A DNA stretch of 64,000 nt from Myxococcales bacterium (GTDB lineage: Bacteria; Myxococcota; Myxococcia; Myxococcales; JAJYLH01), in NCBI GenBank assembly GCA_021787845.1, contig JAJYLH010000024.1:1-64000 (forward strand), in the 5' to 3' direction. Both the position numbers and the translations under genes were made by a program. The notes under the pieces are model-generated. The model was not told where the DNA came from. It saw only the letters and a program-made list of their open reading frames with translations, and ran no database searches. How positions within the stretch are numbered: position 1 is the stretch's first letter; each line of letters begins with the position of its first letter. Shown piece by piece: positions 7,006 through 13,330 of this stretch.

Positions 7006-7467
7006 TCAGTAGCCGAGCTTCAGTTCCTGGCTTTCGGCCGTGAGCGCGTCGAGGAGCTTCGCGCGGCGGGCGTCGTCCTCCTGCTGGTACGCCACAAGGT
7101 CCGTGTACCTCACGCGACGGTGCGTGCCGACCAACCGGCTCGGGATCTTGCCGGTGTCGAGCAACTCGATGAGGTACGGGCGCGAGACGTTCAGGAGGTC
7201 CGCCGCCTGCTGCGTGGTGAGCTCCGCGTGGATCGGGACGACGGAGACCGCGTTGCCGTCCGCCAGCTGCGCGAGCACCTCGAGGAAGAGATCGAACGCC
7301 TCCCGCGGGACGACAGCAATGTCTTCGGTCGCGGCCCCTTCCGGCTTCACGACGACCTTTGCCGCATCGGTGGCCCGCACACGGGAGAGTCGCTGGACGG
7401 CCTCTGCCGCCTGTGCGGACGCCGAGCTGGTCGGAAGGTTCGGTCGGCGCGCGCGCAAGACTCCCAT
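7006..7467 (-). CDS. Excisionase-type HTH antitoxin paired with the PIN toxin
   Basis: The 153-residue product has a MerR/excisionase-type helix-turn-helix near residues 90-140 (ELTTQQAADLLNVSRPYLIELL, then KIPSRLVGTHRRVRYTDLVAYQ). The C-terminal tail (RRAKLLDALTAESQELKLGY) resembles the toxin-binding tail of antitoxins next to PIN_3 genes. ATG 7467 follows GTGGAGG; a longer in-frame start at 7503 is less likely. It probably autoregulates the operon and neutralises the downstream PIN toxin. Confidence 0.82.
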   Translation of the reverse strand: MGVLRARRPNLPTSSASAQAAEAVQRLSRVRATDAAKVVVKPEGAATEDIAVVPREAFDLFLEVLAQLADGNAVSVVPIHAELTTQQAADLLNVSRPYLIELLDTGKIPSRLVGTHRRVRYTDLVAYQQEDDARRAKLLDALTAESQELKLGY

Positions 7468-7577
7468 GACGACCTCCACGACGTGAACGTAGCCCGCCCC
7501 CACAAACGAAGCAACCGAAGCAGATGCACCTACCGAAACAGGGGACCAGCAAGCGGGCGCTCCACGCCCCCGCGCTA

Positions 7578-7790
7578 CTACCCGCGGTCGTCGCGGGACA
7601 GGTACCGGACGAGATTCTCCGGCCGGATACGGATCGCGTTGCTTACCCGGACGTGGTCGAGCTCCCGGCGCTCGATTAGCGAGTAGACGGTCGCCCGGCT
7701 GACCGACAGGATTTCGGCGATCTCTCGGATCGTCAGAAGCCGTTCCGGGAGGTCCGAGGGGTCGATAGGACCCCGAATCGGGCGCACCAC
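7578..7790 (-). CDS. Small excisionase/AlpA-like HTH protein
   Basis: The core RLLTIREIAEILSVSRATVY then SLIERRELDHVRVSNAIRI is a classic excisionase-type winged helix-turn-helix (about 50 residues) ending LVRYLSRDDRG. It lies beside an integrase remnant and a tRNA-derived attachment sequence, so a recombination directionality role is plausible. The start is uncertain. The frame is open to 7955, but the upstream part is only the antisense of the tRNA fragment, so I place the start at a GTG at 7790 (70 residues). Confidence 0.68.
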   Translation of the reverse strand: MVRPIRGPIDPSDLPERLLTIREIAEILSVSRATVYSLIERRELDHVRVSNAIRIRPENLVRYLSRDDRG

Positions 7791-7836
7791 CGGCGCACCA
7801 TGAAATGGGTGAAGGGGTCCACTCCCTGCCAATCTG

Positions 7837-8330
7837 TCACACGCGACGCGCTGCGTTGGTCCAATGATTTCCGAGGGTTGCGAAGGCGTCGCAGCGTGGC
7901 CTACGCCATGCAGACGCTCGCTCGCCTGCTTCGAACCCGAGGGCTGGGGGTTCAAGTCCCTCCGGGCGCGCCACTCTAAAACCCTGGAAATCTGGAGGTT
8001 TCGTGAGACTCGCGCGGGGGGCGAGGAGCCCTTCCGGCGGGTCGTTCAGCACAGGTTCAGCAAAACCCGTCGCGCCCCCTACTCCCACCGGCCAAACCTC
8101 GCCCTCGCCGGGCACCGCTTCGACGCCGGGCACGGCGCCGAGCCGGAGGCGATCGACGGCCCCGCGCAGGTAGCCGGGCACGAGGTGCCCGTACACCTCG
8201 GTCGTGATCTTCGGATCGCTGTGGCGGAGGGTGGCGTCCCAGTTTGGCTTCGGATGGCCGAGCGCGCTGCGCTCAGTCACGGCCGCCGACCGTCGGTGCC
8301 GAGCACGGCCATGCGCAGCAGGAACATCGG
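7837..8330 (-). pseudogene. Tyrosine recombinase (integrase) C-terminal remnant
   Basis: The minus-strand frame carries LRHSDPKITTEVYGHLVPGY at about 8175-8230, the C-terminal signature of a tyrosine integrase; Y at about 8193 is the nucleophile. No upstream catalytic domain is present, because the sequence before it is unrelated and the next gene ends at 8339. Downstream the frame reads RPEGLEPPALGFEAG, which is simply the antisense of the adjacent tRNA 3' half. The remnant therefore abuts its attachment site, as integrases of tRNA-targeting islands do. Confidence 0.78.
7929..7973 (+). tRNA. tRNA-Arg (TCG) 3' half, probable attachment-site copy (not a functional tRNA)
   Basis: The segment has tRNA geometry from the anticodon loop onward. 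It shows the loop CTTCGAA (anticodon TCG, Arg), a 5-base anticodon-stem strand, a 5-base variable loop and a T stem/loop (GGGGG TTCAAGT CCCTC). The acceptor strand CGGGCGC, discriminator G and CCA follow at 7971-7973. The bases upstream of the loop do not pair as an anticodon stem, and no acceptor or D arm precedes. This is the fragment left by integration into a tRNA 3' end. Confidence 0.82.
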
Positions 8331-8338
8331 CCGAGCCC

Positions 8339-9040
8339 TCATCCTCGGGCCGGAGCCACCGACACCGCAGTCGCCAGGAGTACGTCGGCAAAGACGAATC
8401 CATCGCGCTCGACGACCTCGCCCACGGTCATTGGGATCGCGCGCTCGAACATCGGACCGGCCGACGCAAAGGAGTGGAGCTCGCCGTTCTCACCGCACGG
8501 GTCGACGCCGGGCGGGAGCGACGCGAGCAGCACGTCGTCGAAGGCGCGCCCGGCAAACGAGGGTGCGAGTCGTCGCGGATCGACGCAGGTCAAGGTGGCG
8601 CGCAGTCCTGACGCGACCATGTCGCGGGCGAGCGCCGCGGTGTCGCGCTTCCACAGCGGGTAGACACCGGCCATCCCCACGCTGGCGAGCTTGGCGTCGC
8701 GCCACGCGCGCAGGTCCTCCAGGAAGAGGTCGCCGAAGACGACGTGAGAGATCCCCTGGTCGCAGGCGCGCGCCAGCGCCTCGCCCATCTCGCGCTCGTA
8801 GAGCTCGTCCGGGCAGGGATGCGGGATACCCACCTTCCAGCAGGGTAGCTCGAGCGCCGCTGCCTGCCGATCGAGCAGCTCCTCGCGTACGCCGTGCATC
8901 GACACCCGGCCGAAGTTCGAGGTGATGGTGGTCAGCAGACCAACGACCTCGACCTCGCCGCGCTGCCGCACTTCGTGCAACGCGAAGGCGCCGTCCTTGC
9001 CGGTGCTCCACGACATCAACGCCCTGGGTGGCCGGCTCAT
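8339..9040 (-). CDS. DUF71 / diphthine-ammonia-ligase-like ATP pyrophosphatase
   Basis: The 233-residue product has the DUF71 PP-loop near its start (ALMSWSTGKDGAFALHEVR, motif at residues 10-17). It also has VGLLTTITSNFGRVSMHGV, then GISHVVFGDLFLEDLRAWRD, KLASVGMAGVYPLW, and the FDDVLLASLPPGVDPCGENGE signature. Bacterial members are PP-loop amidating ATPases of uncertain substrate related to Dph6. ATG 9040 is chosen over an ORF start at 9202 because family similarity begins just after it. It stands alone next to island debris. Confidence 0.88.
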   Translation of the reverse strand: MSRPPRALMSWSTGKDGAFALHEVRQRGEVEVVGLLTTITSNFGRVSMHGVREELLDRQAAALELPCWKVGIPHPCPDELYEREMGEALARACDQGISHVVFGDLFLEDLRAWRDAKLASVGMAGVYPLWKRDTAALARDMVASGLRATLTCVDPRRLAPSFAGRAFDDVLLASLPPGVDPCGENGELHSFASAGPMFERAIPMTVGEVVERDGFVFADVLLATAVSVAPARG

Positions 9041-9279
9041 CACGGCATCGTAACGCGGCCCATTCGCCCGGCGCTTCATCTCGGTTTCGTGAGCGCGGCA
9101 CGTTGGGCTGCGTCTCTCGTTGTCATCGCGAGGAGGCTCGCAAACCGGTCCTCGGGACCCGTCCGGCCGCCACGGACGATGTCGAACGCGTCGTGCCTGC
9201 ACCGCACGAGCGTCTCGGCGCTGATGCCGAAACCCTGCGTCCGAAGGCTAAACGAACGTCTTCGGAGGCCCGCCCGGAG

Positions 9280-9308
9280 GAGAAAGTCTCGACTGTCGAG
9301 ACTTTCTC
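9280..9308. repeat. Perfect 14-bp inverted repeat with one-base centre
   Basis: Arms GAGAAAGTCTCGAC (9280-9293) and GTCGAGACTTTCTC (9295-9308) are exact reverse complements around a single T. It lies between the divergent DUF71 gene and the broken serine recombinase. No T-run follows, so it is not a typical terminator. It could be a recombinase crossover/operator site or a mobile hairpin. Confidence 0.85.
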
Positions 9309-9516
9309 GTCGGTCCACTGGAGGGCTGCTGGTTGGTGGCATCTCGCGAACGCTCGCGGGGGTCCCCGACACGGGTCGCGCGTCGTCCGTGGCGCACCCG
9401 ACTCCGTCTCACGCGGTACTGCCGGACCCGGCAGTTACTCAGCAGCAGCGCTCAAGTCAGGCATCCACCTTTCCCCGCCTTGCTACCCGGCCCCGACAGA
9501 GCGATGTGACGTGGTC

Positions 9517-10313
9517 ATGCCGACCCGCGTCATCGTCTACCTCGGCGTTTCCACCGACAAGCAAGCCGACCGCGGCGTCGGCCTCGACGCCCAGCGCGCG
9601 AAGGCCGAGGCCGACGCGGCGCTCTACGACTTGGTGATCGTCGAGGTGATCGTCGACGCCGGCGAGAGCGCGAAGACGCTCGACCGGCTGGGCTTGCAGC
9701 GTGCCCTCGCGATGCTCAAGGAGAAGAAGCGGAAGCCCTCCTGGTAGTCAAGCTCGACCGGCTCACGTGAAGTGTCGTCCGCCTCGGCGAGCTGCTGGAG
9801 CAGTACTTGGACGAGGGCGGTGCCGACCTCCTCACCGTGAGCGAGCAGCTCGATACCCGCAGCGCTGCTGGTAGGCTCGTCCTCAACATCCAGGCGAGCC
9901 AGTGGGAACGGGCAACGATCGGCGAGCGCACCTCGTTGGCGATGCAGCACAAGCAAGCGCAGGGCGAATACACCGGCGGACAGGCAACACGGATCTTTCG
10001 CCTCGCCGCGGATGGTGAGCACGTCGAGCCCGTGCCCGAGGTGCAGGCCGCGATCGAGTTCGCGCGCCAGCTTCGCGCCCAGGGCGCCACGCTTCGCGGC
10101 GTCGCGCGCGAGCTGGAGAGCCGCGGCATCCGGAGCCGGACCGGCCGGCCGTTCGCGCCGGTGCGGAGCAAGCGGATGGTGACCAGAACCGAATCCGGTC
10201 GGCTGGAGAGCGCGGAAGCGACGTCAAGACGGGTAAACTTCGTCCGCGGGTCTCGACACGCGTGGCGCCACCACGACACGCAGCAGGGGCGTACTTCATG
10301 TGCGAATTCGTAG
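9517..10313 (+). pseudogene. Serine recombinase/resolvase, frameshifted with an internal stop
   Basis: The N-terminal resolvase segment starts MPTRVIVYLGVSTDKQADRG; its Ser lies in GVSTDKQ, where the usual Arg of RVST is Gly. The frame is lost near 9735. The next frame reads ALLVVKLDRLT, a TGA at about 9768, then SVVRLGELLEQYLDEGGADL and NIQASQWERATIGERTSLAM, the normal recombinase continuation. LDRLTRSV is expected at the TGA, so CGA to TGA is likely. Similarity fades after RSRTGRPFAPV (about 10170), so the C-terminal domain is also missing. Confidence 0.85.
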
Positions 10314-10810
10314 CGGTTGGCATCTCCAACCAGAGGAGCACGGCTCCCGCCATTTTCCAGCGGTCCGGCCTATCCGCATGGCCAGCGCGGAACCCCTTCC
10401 TGCGCTCCTTCTTCCACGCGACGGACACGATCTTCTGGGTCACGTCCGGCGGATGTTCGTGCGATCTGTACGTCGAGGAGCCGCCTTCAGTCGATGACCG
10501 CGATCTTCGGGCGAAATACCAGAGGAAGGGCTGGTCGCTGGCGAAGACGGAGCGAGCGGTCGAGGCGAAACGAAAACGCTCGCCGCTACCGCGCCCTAAG
10601 CTCGACGCGTTTCGCATGGCGGTCGACGCGCTCGTCCGTGAGGTCGGCGAGATGCGCCTACACGCGCACTTCTACAGCGGCAGCCAGCAGGAGGAGGCCA
10701 TTCCTGAACCGCGTGCCCGCACGATGACGCTGGCCGAATTTCTCGCACGACAGGGCACGTTTCCGCGAGACACCCTGGTTGCCGTCAACCTCGGCGATAG
10801 GCACTCGTAG
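10298..10810 (+). CDS. Conserved-looking hypothetical protein
   Basis: The 170-residue product starts MCEFVAVGISNQRSTAPAIF. An aromatic/cysteine segment (FFHATDTIFWVTSGGCSCDL) is followed by a basic region (RDLRAKYQRKGWSLAKTERA) and an alpha-helical tail (KLDAFRMAVDALVREVGEMR). I do not recognise a family. ATG 10298 is preferred to 10262. It overlaps the trailing frame of the recombinase pseudogene by 16 bases. No signal peptide or membrane segment is seen. Confidence 0.55.
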   Translation: MCEFVAVGISNQRSTAPAIFQRSGLSAWPARNPFLRSFFHATDTIFWVTSGGCSCDLYVEEPPSVDDRDLRAKYQRKGWSLAKTERAVEAKRKRSPLPRPKLDAFRMAVDALVREVGEMRLHAHFYSGSQQEEAIPEPRARTMTLAEFLARQGTFPRDTLVAVNLGDRHS

Positions 10811-11084
10811 GCGATCGGCGAGCGTTGCGCGGCGTTCGCGGCGTCGGGCGCGTCCGTGGCCATCGCGAGACTCTCCGTCGGCGAGCCGCGCGCGGCTCTA
10901 CTCCTTCTTCTTCATGCCTCCCGGTTCTCGAGGATGAACCTGCAGATCTCGTCGGTCATGGCCGCATCACGACGCTTCGCCGCCGTGGTCGCGCCGTGAG
11001 CCGAGAGCGGAAGGAACGCGCATGGTATTCGAGGCGTCGATAGCGTCTCGGGCTCTCGGGGCCCGCGGCGCACACGAGGTGACG
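10811..11084. other. Gap before the VOC gene, no gene seen
   Basis: About 270 bases follow the hypothetical protein. An ORF extending upstream of the VOC start covers part of it but carries no family similarity. No hairpin or promoter stands out. Confidence 0.3.
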
Positions 11085-11489
11085 ATGCCCGCACCGGTGC
11101 GTCACGTTCTGACGATTCTCGCGGTCGAGGACCTCCCTCGCGCCATCGACTTCTATCGCCGCGCCTTCGGATGGGAACAGGTCGTCGACGTGCCCGTCTA
11201 CGCCGAGTTCGCGCTTCCAGGCGGAATGGGCCTCGGTCTCTACGAGCGGCACGGGTTCGGTCGAAACACCGGCCAGGTTCCCTCCCGCGTCGCTCCGGGC
11301 GAAATCGCTCCGGCCGAGATCTACTTCCAAACCGATGAGCTCGCGTCGGCGATTGCTCGCGTCGTCGCCGCTGGAGCGCGAGAGCTCAGCCCACTCGCCG
11401 TCCGCGATTGGGGCGACGAGGCCGCGTACTTCGCCGACCCCGACGGCAACGTCCTCGTCCTCGCGCGACCGGTGAGCGCGTCGACCTGA
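11085..11489 (+). CDS. VOC (glyoxalase/bleomycin-resistance fold) family protein
   Basis: The 134-residue product begins MPAPVRHVLTILAVEDLPRA, with the paired beta-alpha-beta-beta-beta modules of the VOC fold. Motifs include AIDFYRRAFGWEQV, FALPGGMGLGLYER, and the C-terminal WGDEAAYFADPDGNVLVLAR; the final Glu/Asp region usually binds metal. The substrate cannot be deduced. ATG 11085 follows GAGGTGACG; the frame extends upstream to 11022 without similarity. It is a single gene. Confidence 0.85.
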   Translation: MPAPVRHVLTILAVEDLPRAIDFYRRAFGWEQVVDVPVYAEFALPGGMGLGLYERHGFGRNTGQVPSRVAPGEIAPAEIYFQTDELASAIARVVAAGARELSPLAVRDWGDEAAYFADPDGNVLVLARPVSAST

Positions 11490-12519
11490 GCCGTCGAACG
11501 AGACCTGTTCGCATCGAGCAGATTCGTTACCGCGCCAGGCGCGACGTCACCGTGAATCGGCAGAGCAGCCCGCGGTTGACTACGCCCGAGCTCGGCCGCG
11601 CGGCCGGGGGTCGAGCACCGCGGGCACCGTGGCAGGTGCTCAGCGCCAGCGGTACAGTTCTGCTCGAGGTCGTCGTCACCGTCCGCAGCACGCCTGCGCC
11701 TGTCTCAGCGCCTCGCTCGACTCGAGACCGCCTTCGGGCTGCCGCGCGAGCGCCCGGCGTCCGCGTCCAGGCGCTTGGTCACCGAGGAGGAGCGGGCGAT
11801 GGCCGCCGAGCGGGACCGAGCCGCCCTCGCCGTCGAGGTCGCCGATGCGGCTACCAGGCGGCTGGTGCTCAAGTTCGACTGCAGCAACCAGGTCGACCCC
11901 GACGACCAGTCGCTGGAGCTGTGGCGCATCCAGCATGGTCAGCCGCGCGACTCGGAGCGGTCACGCATCCTCCGCGAGGCGCTACGGAGATCTCGGACGA
12001 CGATCTCCCGACCTTGTCCGCCGCGAGCAGATCCAGCGCAACGACCGCGCCTCCCAAGGGAGGGCCCGCGCCTTGCACGAAGGCGCACGCAGCCCGCCGC
12101 CGAAGACGCGAGCACGATTTGTCGCCCCGTTCGTGACCGCTACCCCGCCGGAGGCTAGCGCCCCCTGTGCCGTGAGCTGGCTCGCGACGCAGCTACCGAG
12201 GCCGCCGTTGAGGTTCGCCCACCCGAGGCAGGTGACACCATCGGACGCGCAGCCGCCCGAGCAAAAGACCGGAATGTTCTAGACGACTCGGGCCGAGCCG
12301 GTCGGCCTGAGTCGTCTAGAAGATCCCTGAGCGAAGAGTCCGGCGAGGAACGGCCGCATGGAGCGTCAGGCTACCAGACTCGCACTGCCTGCGGGGCGCT
12401 CACCCAGCCGTCAGGACATCATTTCTGCCGGCACCACACAGCGGCCTCGGCAAGCACGTCAATCGGGCGAGCGCGGTGCGTCGGGTCGCTGAGGCGCGCG
12501 GCGGTGGTAGGCTGCGCGG
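11490..12519. other. About 1 kb without a confident gene
   Basis: No frame here shows recognisable protein similarity. A plus-strand stretch of about 11690-12000 reads somewhat protein-like (LETAFGLPRERPASASRRLV, then MAAERDRAALAVEVADAATR) and could be a decayed alpha-helical gene, but start, end and family are unclear. A strong hairpin lies at 12277-12321. The rest shows nothing I can support. Confidence 0.35.
12277..12321. repeat. 20-bp inverted repeat with 5-base loop
   Basis: The left arm (12277-12296) begins TTCTAGACGACTC and the right arm (12302-12321) ends GAGTCGTCTAGAA. Nineteen of 20 positions pair around the loop GCCGG. No T-run follows on either strand, so factor-independent termination is not obvious. 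It could be a REP-like element, an operator or a structured RNA. Confidence 0.85.
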
Positions 12520-13131
12520 ATGCCCACCATCCGCTGGAGCGTCGATGACCAGGAGCTGGAGCTCACGGACCGGGGTGCACTCGGTGTGAAGCTCGCCGTG
12601 CCCGGCCAGCCGCCGCTGGCGATCCCGCCGATGACCCTGGGCGCCTGGCCGGTGCCGTTCCCGGAGCGCGCGCTGGTGCTGCGGACGGTGCGCAACCTGA
12701 ACGCGGTCCGCTTCCAGCTCCTCAGCGACGGCCACCTGGTCCCGCGCAGCCGCGCGCCGCGGCGCCGCATGCGCGCGATGGACGACGCCCGCTGCGCCGC
12801 ACACCCGGAGCTGGCGGCGTACGCCGTCTGCCTGCGCTGCGGCACGCACGCCTGCAAACCCTGCACGCCCGACGGCGTCCTCTGCGCACCCTGCATGGCG
12901 CGGGCGACCGACGACGAGATCGCGCAGGCGCGGCGGCTCCGCCGCCTCGGGCTCACCACCGCGCTGGCGCTCGGCGCCTCGGTCTTGTTCACGGGCCTGC
13001 TGGTGCATGGTCCGCGACTCGTCGAAACGGGCATCGGAGCGCTGGTCCTCTCCCTGGTCGTCGCAGGGCGTGGGCTACTGGCCGAGCGGCGCGAGCGCGC
13101 CCGGCACTTGCCCACCGCGATGGATCCGTGA
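12520..13131 (+). CDS. B-box-like zinc-finger membrane protein
   Basis: The 203-residue product has an N-terminal region of unknown function (MPTIRWSVDDQELELTDRGA). A B-box-type cluster spans about residues 90-128 (CAAHPELAAYAVCLRCGTHA, then CKPCTPDGVLCAPC), giving eight Cys/His ligands. Two C-terminal membrane segments follow (LTTALALGASVLFTGLLVHG and IGALVLSLVVAGRGLL). Such membrane-anchored zinc-finger proteins are common in Myxococcota and have no assigned role. ATG 12520 lies shortly after a GCGCGGATG context, with no strong Shine-Dalgarno. Confidence 0.7.
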   Translation: MPTIRWSVDDQELELTDRGALGVKLAVPGQPPLAIPPMTLGAWPVPFPERALVLRTVRNLNAVRFQLLSDGHLVPRSRAPRRRMRAMDDARCAAHPELAAYAVCLRCGTHACKPCTPDGVLCAPCMARATDDEIAQARRLRRLGLTTALALGASVLFTGLLVHGPRLVETGIGALVLSLVVAGRGLLAERRERARHLPTAMDP

Positions 13132-13330
13132 CCTGCGATCGCGCTCCTGCGACGCGTCTTCCTTCTCGAGGTGTTCGCCTACGCGTGCGAAGACGAGTGC
13201 CGGGCGGTCACGGTGAGCCAGTCGAATCGAACCACGGCCGTGCTGGTGACCCCGATGACGTCAGCCAGGTCCAGGCTACCGAGCCGGATCGGCCAGACAT
13301 CCGCCGCTCGCCTCGACGCGGCGCCGACGC

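Noticed and set aside
7929-7973. A complete functional tRNA-Arg
   Set aside because: The acceptor 5' strand, D arm and 5' anticodon-stem strand are missing; only the 3' half from the anticodon loop is present.
11690-12160. A small coiled-coil gene after the VOC gene
   Set aside because: The frame reads somewhat helical but has no clear start, ends in Arg/Pro-rich sequence and matches no family.
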